Shown here: positions 12,001 to 24,000 of the stretch, one piece after another
Layout of the letters: each line of letters begins with the position of its first letter
How positions within the stretch are numbered: the first letter of the stretch is position 1
Origin: Ciona intestinalis
Lineage: Eukaryota > Chordata > Ascidiacea > Phlebobranchia > Cionidae
Reading direction: 5' to 3'
NCBI RefSeq assembly: GCF_000224145.3
Contig: NW_004190496.2
Location: forward strand, 310,001 to 374,000
Length of the DNA: 64,000 bases
Translations under genes and position numbers: made by a program
Notes under the pieces: generated by a model
The model's database searches: none
The model's input: the letters and a program-made list of their open reading frames with translations, nothing else
What the model was told of the DNA's origin: nothing

Positions 12001-15000
12001 AATAGACCGTAGATGTTCCATGTCACCAGCAAACTGTAATAAAAAAATCTTAATTTCTTTTTTGTACAATTATTCTTATATTAATGTGTAAAAAAAAATC
12101 AAGCTCCATTTTTCAAAAAGCTTCAAAACTAAAAATATTATTTACCGTTTTCCCAGTGCTTGCAAATTGTAAAACTTTGGCGATGGATCCCAAATTTCTT
12201 CGCTGATCGTTGTTAGGCCCGGCACTACCAGCTGATACATCAATAACATCAAAACCATCGGGAGCAACAATGGCTGGGTTCATGTATCGATAGTATATCA
12301 GGTTACCAACCATCTGGAAGAATAACGAGTATGTAGTTTTACAATATTGTGTTTGTTTCTGTTATTTTAATATTTAGCTGATAATTTGGACAACCCATTA
12401 GTGTCCACTGGGTTGGAGCAATTGTTGTTTAGTGTCTTGTTCAAGGACACATACGCCCCAAACAAGTCTGTACCCTTTGGTGCACAGGCAGGTAGTATAA
12501 CCACTGTTGCCATGGCATCGAATGTCATAAAAAGTTAAGATGAAAACAAACTAAATTGCATATTTACATTAATTTAATAAATAATCGAACCAAGTCCCAC
12601 CTTTAACACTTCATCCTCAGGAGTATCTGGAAACTTATTTTTCAAAAGATTTTGTAAACATTTAGCAATGTATCGAAGACCATATCTGTTAGAAGGTAAA
12701 AGTTATCGTTATTAGAAGTTTGTACAAGAAAATATTTATTATTATACAAAGCAATTTAATGACGTTTATTTATTTACTGTAGGGGGAAAAAGCCATACCT
12801 GTTAAAAGGTAGTTATCGTTATAACAAGTTTGTACCGTTAAGAAAATACTCAAAATCATATTTTAATCCATGTGGGTGAGATCACACAGACCCACAGCAT
12901 AGCATAGAATGGGACGTGAGATTTAGGCCAGAGGTGTGGGGTAATGGGCCAAGTCTGGCCTAAACCCCAGGTCCTCACGGACCTCACCCATACAGAATAG
13001 AATAGGCCAGAGGTGGCTTATAACTTAACATCACGGGTACTACGACCCATTAGTGACCACTGGGTTTGAGAAACTGCTGTTAAGTATCTTGTCGAAAGAC
13101 AAACATGGACACAACGACAGCAGCATCCAGCCACTTACCCCAAACAATTTAGGACAAAAATGCCAGAAATATAAAACAAACTCCAGGCCCACAGTTAAGT
13201 TGCTAAAGCTATTACAGTGCGCAGATAAATTTTACTCACGGTATTTCCTCAATAGAACCAAGTATAGCTGTAAGAAACGCATCGGTTACAGTTCGAAGTT
13301 GGGTGATTGATTCTTCGACTCGCTTTTGAACTTCTTCGTGCTTCATTGCTTCTCCTGTTGTTACTTCGTACGGAAGGTCGCTGGAAAATAAAGAGTCATT
13401 GTTGAAATTGCAAAGTAATACTTAAATAAAAAGTCATCAATAAAACTCATAACAAACTGAAACAATAGAATCTTAAAACTACTTTCAAATTAAAAAATCC
13501 ACAAATCAGAAAAAAAATTAAAACTATAAATAATAGTTTTAAAAGATGATAAAAATTAGACTGAAATTTAAAAGATACTCAAAAATTCTACTTAATGTTT
13601 ATATGTTAGGTTTCCCAAAACAAAGATATGCCCCCCTAAATATTTTCTCAAACACTAAGCTACAAGCTTCATAACATTCTCACCTTGCTTCGCCAGTTTC
13701 TGTTTCTTTCTGACTGATCCACGATTTATAAATCTCCACAGGGCTCATGTTAATGTTGAGGGTCTTGTTTTTCAAAACTTCTTGAACCTTGATGACAATT
13801 GTTTGTTAAGGTTTGTTACTTTAATGAATAATACAGCATTTTCATGCGTGCCAGGGCACAACAGTCAATACACACTAGTGTTCTATTTCTTACACGTTGT
13901 ACCCGCTTACCAGTTAGCACGTATGTAGCGTATTTATCCTGGCATGGCGGGGCAACGACAGTTGTTATAACACGGGTGTTCTGTTCCATACAACTCGTGT
14001 CTGCTTACAAGTTACCAAGTATGTAACTTATTTATCCTCGCATGGCGGGGCAACAATAGTTGTTATAACACAGGTGTTCTGTTTCATACACCTTGTGCCT
14101 TGGCTGTTAACGATTTACCACGCATGTAACTTTGGGTATTATTATTTTAATCGTTTTGTCTAAATTGTGGCCAAAAATTATAAAAATGCAGGAAAAATCA
14201 TTGTAAAAAACTTTCTTTTGTAAATAAAATAATTCGGACAATGAACCACGAACCTGAGGAGCAAGGATTTGCCGCAGTGAACTTTGACCTTTGGCCCCCC
14301 TGTTAAAGGTCACGACCATCTTAATTACAAGGGGATTTCCCGTCGCTATTTCTTTCACTTTGTCAACTTTGGATCTGTAGAAAAAAATATTATTCTTAAT
14401 TGGTTTTTAGTGTTTTTTTACGCATTGGTTGATACCTTTTAAAAACTTGTTAACACTTATTTGAATTATTCTTTATAATTTTTATTGCAAAATTAAAATG
14501 ATTGCTTTTAGTAACACAAGTGTACCAGCAGTAGCTAGTGTGCATATTTCATTAAAAAAGTATAAAGATAAAAAGATAAATAAAAACAAACATTTGTATT
14601 TAATATGCTGCAAAAAAATTTCCGGATAAAATTTAGAAACTTTTTATAATTTAATCAATATTAAACAGTATATAGACACCTCTTTATATGATTAAATATG
14701 TGAAAAGTTAAAAAAAATTACCATTAAATTTTTAACAAAACTATTAAGCACAAAACATGTATATAGATTACTACATATTTATATATATACCAGCCTAGCA
14801 GAAGAACACAAGCAATAACACTACAGAATGCTTTCTTAAACATCTAACAGTGTTGCAGCTTTTACTGCGCACTTTCAGAAGTTTATAAAATAGAAAAGGA
14901 GATGTTGAGATAAAAAAGGAAAATTAAGAAAAATAGAGAAATTGAGTAAAAAGTAACTGTGGAGAAAAAGAGAAATTGTAAAAATAGAACTATTTCAGAT

Positions 15001-18000
15001 TTACTTGGACACTTTCCTTTGGAACTATACTTAAAAACCTGAACTAAAAAAGACTATCAAATATTTAATTTTAGTGTTAAGTAGTTTTTAATGGATTTTA
15101 ACTGTAGTGGACTGCTACCTTTTGAATGTACTTTATCAGCAACACAATAGGGCGTTATTATATACAGTTTAAAATTTACTGGCATAAATGCTCAACGATA
15201 TAAAATAGAGGACAATATATCAGTCAGTTACATACGATACCTCTAAATAATCAACAAGAGTAATCTACAAGAAAGTAATTTCTACATAAGATACCATTAA
15301 CAAATCTAACAATTCATTGCAGAACATAGGATAGAAAGTACGTGCTTTGATATAAGATTCAGGACCTGACATTCTATTTCATAAATTCAATTTTAAAACA
15401 ACTATTTAGTATTTTAAAAGACTGAAAAATATCGTCAAGAAGAGAGATTTGATTTTTTTCTAATAAGATTGCAACAGTAGCGAAGCTAGTAGCGTAATCA
15501 TGTTTACTTTTCGATTGCTGGCCAACGTAACGTCTACACTGCTTTTAACTCACCCAGCAGGGTTGGTACCTTCATAACTTCGTGATATGTAACTAATAAA
15601 TGTATGAATGTAACTTATTTATCGTTGTGTGGTATGGCAACAACAGTTGATACAATACGGGTGTTCTGTTTCATACACCTCATACACCTCATACACCTCA
15701 TACTCGCTTACAAGTTACCCTGGATGTACGTTTGTAGGTGAACATTTTTTTGATTTTTGTCATTTTTTCTGTATGGCTGACAATTTGTCCTCAAACCCTA
15801 TATCTTCTGGTCAAAAAGGGAACGTTTCAACCACTGTGCTTACTTACTAATTTTAACACTACAAAACAATTGATATATATTAACTCAAAAAATCGTCATT
15901 TAGCTTTGAAATTGTAAGGCTAATTATCTGGTTATAATACTTGCGTATTAAAATATAAGGTAAACCAATGTTAAATTACAAACATAAGTTACTATAACTT
16001 AATTTTGACAAATGTGACAAATTTATTTCAAAAAAAATTTTTTTTTTTAAATACAAAACAGTTAAATAAACATGTAAAAAAATAATTAATTAAAAAAATT
16101 TTTTGTTTAAATGTAAAAATCAATTACAACATCTCAACTTACTCAATTTCCTCTTGCAGTGCAGTTTTGAAAAGTTTTAGAAGTAGATATTCCTCTCTGT
16201 GGTTTGAAGCGTAGTTATATACAGATAGAATAACAGACTGCATAAAATTATTTGTTCGACCGGCGGCCATCTTGAAAATCAACTTTCCGAAATACGTGGG
16301 GTTTGTCTGGTGGAAAGTAGAAGAGATTGTATATTAATATGTATGTATGGTACAGTAATATAGGTAACATGGGTATAGTTCTGTGGGGTAAGATGAGTAC
16401 TTTGTTATTTAATAACTTTTTATATACAAAAACAATTACTTTGGACGTTTAAGTAATATATCATCTATAAAGCAACATACAGGGTAGCTCGTAAGCGGGC
16501 ACAAGGTGTAGAAACAAAACAATCGTGTTATAACGACTGTCGTTGCCCCGCCATGCGAGGATAAATATGTTACATTCATTAATCACAAATCTTTATTTAA
16601 TTATTTATTTACTGAATACCAAAACCCTTAAAACCAACCACAACCCCACTATACCTGCAACAAGTAGAATAAATGTTGGTAAGCTTCTAATCGAGCTCGG
16701 TTTGTTTTATTTAAACTTTTAAGACCAGCAGCAGGACTAGGGGTGTCACCGCCAGATTCTTTGCCTCCTTTTTTCTTCAGGTTCTTGCTGTGGTTGATCA
16801 CATCCTGAAAATCAGGGTTTTTTTGATTAGTTTTTTTATTGAAAAAATAACAGTTAGCGCATACGTAGGTCTCAAATAAAATTTTTTTTTAGATTTTAAA
16901 TAAATTCAATTACCTGTAAAGTGATTCTGTTTTTTACAAGGAGTCCAATCTTAATATCCATTGTGTTTAACGCTTCTTCTAATTCGTTGTTCGACTTGAT
17001 ACATTGAACAACTCTCTGTTTTAACTCTTGGAGTTCTAAAATATATATATATGTATATATATATATCATTAAAACTAATAAACCTAAAAAATAAATAAAA
17101 ATAATTTCATACTTATAAAAAAGAGTGTGTAAAAAATGTTATAAAAAGTTTTATTTTTACCGATTTCTTCAGCAAAGTCGTTCGCTCGTTGGTCAAGAAG
17201 ATGAACGAACTTTTGAACCACGGTTAATGGTGGATTCTCTACCCCAGCTGTAATTAAAAGATGTGTTTTAATGCTGATATTTTCAAGAGTGAACGTATGT
17301 CATTTAATTTATTTTTTTATCCTCCAATGGCTGGAAAATGACAGTCGTTATAACACAGGTGTTCTGTTTCACACACCTTGTGCACGCTTAGGAGTCACCA
17401 CATATTTAACTTATGTATGCTCGCATGGCGGGGCAAAGACAGTCACTATAACACAGGTGTTCTGTTTCATACACATCGTGCCTGCTTATGAGTTACCACA
17501 CATATGTTACTTTGTGGGTTTATTTTTTTATGTATAGCTAAAGTACCGTTGACAAATTTACATAGTTTGATATACTGGTATACTACAGACCAAATATATT
17601 TACAGTAAAGTGAAATTTAAAACTTACTTAAAGTTTTGTAATCGTGTCTTGCTTTATTTGATCTGAACCAAGCTTGTAGTTTAATAATAATATGAACCTG
17701 TAAGAATTAAAAAAGGTCTAGTTTATTTTAGTATGTTTCATTTTATTCTGCATAGTTAAGGTCTTATGGAAAGGGACACCATGGGACTTTGGATTTAGTC
17801 CAGAGTTGGCCCATTACCCCAACATTGTATATGCACATTTTATTCTATATGGGTGAGGTCCTACAGCGAGGCATGCCATGGGACCTGGGATTTAGGCCAG
17901 AGTTGGCCTGTTATCCCAACATTGTATATGAACATTCTATTCTATATGGGTGAGGTCCTACAGCGGGGCATGCCTTGGGACCTGGGATTTAGGCCACAGT

Positions 18001-21000
18001 TGGCCCATTACCCCAACATTGTATATGCAAATTCTATATGGGTGAGGTTCTACAGTGAGGCACGCCATGGGACCTGAGATTTAGACCAGAGTTGGCCCAT
18101 TACCCCAACATTGTATATGCAAATTCTATATGGGTGAGGTTCTACAGTGAGGCACGCCATGGGACCTGAGATTTAGACCAGAGTTGGCCCATTACCCAAA
18201 CATTGTATATGCACATTCTATTCTATATGGGTGAGGTACTACAGTGGAGCCCGGGGGGGACCGAGTTGAATAAATGAATGTATTGTGTTTTATGTGCGTG
18301 AGGTCGCTAGGATTTATTCTGAAGTTGGCTCATTATTACAGTAACATAACTTGTTTCACATTGTGTATTGTAACTTACATTATCTCTAAAATATTTCAGT
18401 CTCTTCTGATATTTACTGCGAGCCATCCACATCCGTACCAACTTTTGAATCTGAAACAAAATAAAATTTTAAACATTTTCATTAATAAAATAAAAGTTAT
18501 AAAAAAATTGACCAAATATATCCAAAAAAAAGAAGTTTAAAAAATACTATCATAAGACAAAAAATATTAGAGACAAAAATGAAATTACAGAGTTTTCCAA
18601 AAATACCTTAATTATAATATCCACATTATCTCTAAGATAGTTCATTCTATCGTTATATTTCTTCCATTGCGAATATCCACGCCAATGAGCTTGAATGCAA
18701 ACGATAGCTGGTAACTGTGGAAATTTTTAATTGTGTTAAGTAACATACAAATCTGAACAAAAAATTTAAAAAAAAATCAATTAAAACAAAAAATACTTCG
18801 TCAAAAAAAACAGCCAAAAAAATTGGTCCAAGTATTAGGAAAAAATTACCTCCAAAACTTTTAAAATTTGCCCAAAATTTACCTCAACTGTAATAAACCT
18901 ATTATAAATGACTGTATATATTAAATGCACAATATAACTTACATGGTTTGCGATGAAATCCTTCCTCCCCTGGTAAGCCTTTCTTGCGATATACATGCGA
19001 CAAAACGATTGAAGTTTGATGATCAAAGCTTCGTTATCTCTCCATAGTTGAGCACGGTCGTATGCTGATGATACCATGCTGATGCATTCCTACAATTAAA
19101 TAGGTTGTGTTATAAAAAGAATGTGAATGAATGTAACATATTTATCCTCGCATGGCAGGGCAATGACAGTGTTTATAACACGGGTGTTCTGTTTCATACA
19201 CCTCGTGCCCGCTTATGAGTTACCATGTATGTAACTTGTTCATCCTCGCATGGCTGGGCAACGACAGTGTTTATAACACGGGTGTTCTGTTTCATACACA
19301 TCGTGCCCACTTACAAATTATCGCGTATGAAACTTCATGGTTAAAATGTTTCCTATAGTGATTAATATTGTGTAAATATTTATAGAATGAATGGTAGGGT
19401 GGGATGGGACGGTCCATGTTTTCATTCTCTTTTCTTGCCCCCTTTGATAGCAAACAAAGAAATTTACAGAATTATATAACCTTATTATCCTAATGACTCT
19501 ATAAGAGCGCTGTTGTTTATTCAAAACAGGATTACGAAATTTACCAAATGGGACGATAAAATAAAAATATTGACCACTCCACCCCAACCTACTAAAAACT
19601 ATACCACATACTGTATTTGCACAAACTATGTAACCTTGAAGTTGTGTTTACCTTGCAATAAATAATACATTACGTAAGCCATGTCGCCTAACAACAAGAA
19701 AACAAACAGTGTAAATGCGGATCAAATGAACGAATGTAATTTGTTCTTGGTAGAGCACAAATAGTCGTTATAACATGAGTGTTTTGTCTCATACACCTTG
19801 TGCCCGCTTACAATTTACCACTTATATAACTTTGTGGGCCAAGTATGGCCTAAACCTGAGGTCTCATAACATGAATAACTGTCCCGGACTATAAGACCTC
19901 GTTCATGTAACGCAGAGTAAAAAAAACAATTCAAATCCTTTAATTTAAACTAAATAATAAACCTGTATTTCGTCCTTGCTTAGTTGGGCAGTATTGCTGT
20001 TAAATTCCTCAGGTTCGTCCCAAGATCCATCCAGGTTTTCAGTGTTGAAGTAATATGTGTAACCTTCCTTAGTGCGGTATGCTACCCATGTCGTATCTTG
20101 CATGCCTGAGAATTGGAAAGTATATTTACAAGTGCCAAACATGGGTATAAATGCTTAGGAACTGGTTATGATACCCTTACGTAAATGATCTTGGGCACAT
20201 AGTAACAGGTTAATTGGTAACAATGTAGCAATTAAAAGTCATATAGTCTAAAAAGACCTTGGTTTTGCAAATGATAGTTGCATATTAGTATGTTGGACAT
20301 GGTAACTCTCAAGCAGGGCACCAGGTGTTTGAAACAGAACACCCGTGGTATAACGACTGTCGTTACCCCGATATGAAAGAATAAACAAGTTACATGCGTG
20401 GTAACTTTTAAGCGGGCACCAGGTGTACGAAACAGAACACCCGTGTTATAACGACTGTCGTTACCCCGATATGAAAGAATAAACAAGTTACATGCGTGGT
20501 AACTTTTAAGCGGGCACCAGGTGTACGAAACAGAACACCCGTGTTATAAGGACTGTCGTTACCCCGATATGAAAGAATAAACAAGTTACATGCGTGGTAA
20601 CTTTTAAGCGGGCACCAGGTGTACGAAACAGAACACTCGTGGTATAACGACTGTCGTTACCCCGATATGAAAGAATAAACAAGTTACATGCGTGGTAATT
20701 TTTAAGCGGGCACCAGGTGTACGAAACAGAAGACCCGTGCTATAAAGACTGTTGCTTTCCAGCCATACAGAAAAAATCCAAAACCATTGAAAAGTATTTT
20801 TTCAATTTTTCTCTCACATGGATTTTACCTTCTTCTAATTTTTCCTCTCTCATTTCCTTGAGTTGGTCATGATATGTAGAAGCACACTCCGATGTGAGAG
20901 ATGCGAGTGCGATGTCATTATGCTTCAATAACTCGTATGTTTGCTCCCAATCATCGTCTTCCAATGCAATGTTCACTGCAGTTACAGCTGACGCCTCTGT

Positions 21001-24000
21001 AGCAAGAAAATATTATTTTAAGGTGAAACTGTGTAAAACATTTTATTTTGTAAAATTTGCATAATTTGTGTGTGTTAAAAGTTATTTTAAATAGCATATA
21101 AACTGTGCAAGTTAATTTTTAAATTTTTGAAAGGTAACTTTGTATAAACTGTTTTCAAACAATTAAAGTATGAAGTTTAAAATGTTTAATTTCGTTTTAC
21201 ATTGCACCTTCAAATTTGATAAGAAAAACGACGATAAAACACAATCTTATTTGTGGGTCTAATATTGCGGCTTCTAATTTATAGCTTTAAATCCATCTTT
21301 AAACCTAATGGTAAACCCCAAACCCACGTTTCAACGCTTGTCTTGTTTGCGAGTTCCCGGCATCGATGCAGTTTTGAATCTCTTCGATCCAGAGAGCTGG
21401 ATCGGGATCTCCCGTCTCCGAGGACTTCTTCTCTTTCTTCTTCTTCATGAGGCGGATGTACTGAGTAATATTGGAAGGCTCCACGTTGTTAAGATGAAGG
21501 GAGGGGTTAAGAAGAGCAGCGAGGACCGCGTCACGATCATCGGCAGAAAGAGCTTCGTTCACATCATTCACAGCCTTGATTGCTAAAAAAAGAATAGTTT
21601 TTTTCTTGTTTTATTTGTGTTGTTTTTTATTATTGGTTTTATTTTTAAATAACATATATACGTTATTTTTTAGCAATATTTATTGTAGTCGCCCATTTAA
21701 ATAGACATGTACTAATATTGGCCAATATACTCGGAAATAAAACACTTATTTTGAAAGTATGAATCCGCATTCGCTGAATTATTCATAATCATTTCCCTGT
21801 TTTCACTCATTCACTAACGCATTAGTATTCACTTATTTAATTAAATATTTTTTTCACTTATTTACTGAGGTATTCATTCACTCATTCACTAACGCATGCA
21901 CCACTATCAGTATTCATTCATTTCCAACTCACTTGCGTGTTCCTCTTGTACTTGTGTGTTGATTGCATCCACTGTTTCTTGGATAGATTTACAATTCAAA
22001 TATTTTTCGTCCTTTTTCTGTTGCTTTAATGCCTCCTGTTATTACACAACAGTTTTTATAAAAAGCGCTAAAGTTTTATAACTTAAGGGGGGGGGGGGCA
22101 AGGATAGCTGGACACTCACTTTTTATTTTAATTTTTGCCTAATTGGTTGTACTATTTACTGATGTAGTAATTTCTGTATTAGACATAATAGCCAATGTTT
22201 AAATCCAGAGTCAACTAAAAGGTTGTCCAATTGTTAGCATCCATAAAGCGGACACGAGGTGTAAGGAACAGAACACCCATGGTATAACGACTGTCGTTGC
22301 CGCACCACGCGGGTTACTCACGTGGTAACTCATAAGCTGGCACAAGGTGTATGAAACAGAACACCCGTGTTATAACAACTGTCTTATTATTATATTGTAA
22401 CATGTACCATCCTACCCCCCCTACTATATATATACATATATATATATACTTACACAACATCTTGTCCTATTAGATTGGTCGAGCCTCTCTAATCCGAGGT
22501 CGGGGTTCTGCATGGCCGACCACACACTTTCCACATCACCGACTTCTAGTTCACGGTTGAGCGCAGCCAATGCATTGAGATGGATGAGGGCTTGGCATAT
22601 TTCATTGTGTGTTAAATCCTAAGGAAATTATAAATGTTTAAAACAGTTTTAAGCATAAATAGCTTTTTCACTACTGTTGTGTGTCTATAACACTACTGTT
22701 CTGTGTCTATAGCACTACACACAGGACACATCAAGTGTTCTGCATTCGCTCTTAATTGCATGTGCTCATAAGTATGAATGTTTTAAACTTGTATGGCAAA
22801 CTGAGTATATGCGTTTATTATGAAAACCATCTTACCCCATACTACTATACTAAAACCATCTTGCCCCACCCTACTATATGAAAACCATCCTACCCCACCC
22901 TACTAGATGAAACTGTCTTGCCCCACCCTACTAGATGAAAACCGTCTTGCCCCACCCTACTATATGAAAACCGTCTTGCCCCACCCTGCTATATGAAAAC
23001 CGTCTTGCCCCACCCAACTAAACCATCCTACCTCTCCCTTAATATTCTTCTGTTTAGTGAGTTCGGAATGATACAAGTCAGCCATCCCATCAACTATAAT
23101 CGGGAAGTTTCCGTCCGACTTCTTCAACTCCCTCTCAAGATCCTCCGGACTCCCCGATTCAACGAGAAGGGAGTTGATGTTCGAGACTGTTTCATCTTCT
23201 GCTCAAATAAAAAAATTCAAGATATATATGTCAGAAATTTGTGTTAATATCTTATTAAAAAAAATCCAAGCACTACTGTTATAGCCCAACATTTTCTGCT
23301 TTTTTACTCAAAACAGAAAAAAATGAGTATTTAAATCGGGATATCTAATCCCAGGTCCCATGGCATGCCACTGTAAACCTCACCAATACAGAATAAGTTC
23401 AGTAAACACTCCAAGTGTATAATTGCATACAACAACACTTACGTAGTCTTTGTTTGGTAGCCAACAAGTTAGCTGCGTTGATGGCGGCTTGTATTTCATC
23501 TTTATCAAGGGTTGCATTCTCATCTCCAGTTTTCTGAGTCAAATAATAAATGTTAAATATTGTAATGTGGGGTAAGATGGATACTGTTAGCATGTAATAG
23601 TAAAACAAAATGTAATCGTGTCTTAAACAATTAACAATAATCATTTTTATGTATAGATAATAAAAAAATTTATTTATCACAAAGTTACATTTGTGGTAAC
23701 TCCTAAGCAGGCACAAGGTGTATGAAACAGAACATCCGTGTTATAATGACTGTCGTTGCCCCGCCACGCGAGAAAAAGCAAGTTACATTCATTTATTCAC
23801 ACTGGTGTTTGCATAGGCACACTCTACTATACTTTACACTTAAACAAAGCATTGTTTGAAGTTATAAGCTAATATTACTACAAAAGCTACTGGTTCACTC
23901 TATTCATATAACACAAACTGCATTGTAACAAAACAATGGCACATTTCTAAAGAACGTTCAATAGCGGTTGGTACAAAACATAGCCATTGTAGTGGAAATA

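Larger units (their letters stand above)
11049..17247 (-). other. IQGAP: IQGAP exons 20-31: RasGAP-related domain
   Basis: Exons: 17247-17161, 17035-16914, 16804-16655, 16306-16143, 14374-14254, 13787-13684, 13380-13240, 12685-12601, 12313-12146, 12033-11966, 11532-11400, 11151-11049 (residues 871-1352). Landmarks are VIKMVVTFNRGAKGQ, NLIYYRYMNPAIVAPDGFDV, QRRNLGSIAKVLQ and KYNIDEYSDAVLLVKPVIFI. Known IQGAPs lack the catalytic arginine finger of true RasGAPs and stabilise GTP-bound Cdc42/Rac; nothing here looks like a restored finger. Exon 22 has a Gly/Ser/Pro-rich insert (GGKESGGDTPSPAAG) that I do not recall from the vertebrate proteins. Confidence 0.95.
17628..20105 (-). other. IQGAP: IQGAP exons 15-19: WW domain and four IQ motifs
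   Basis: Exons: 20105-19963, 19089-18943, 18714-18607, 18450-18379, 17697-17628 (residues 691-870). Exon 15 encodes one WW domain with both tryptophans (TTWVAYRT and GSWDEP) and a central YTYYFN. Exons 16-19 each encode one IQ motif: IIKLQSFCRMYIARKAY, IVCIQAHWRGYSQWKKY, IQKLVRMWMARSKYQKRLKY and IIKLQAWFRSNKARHDY. One exon per IQ unit suggests exon-wise duplication. The second motif has the most canonical IQxxxRG core; the others are less complete. Confidence 0.95.
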
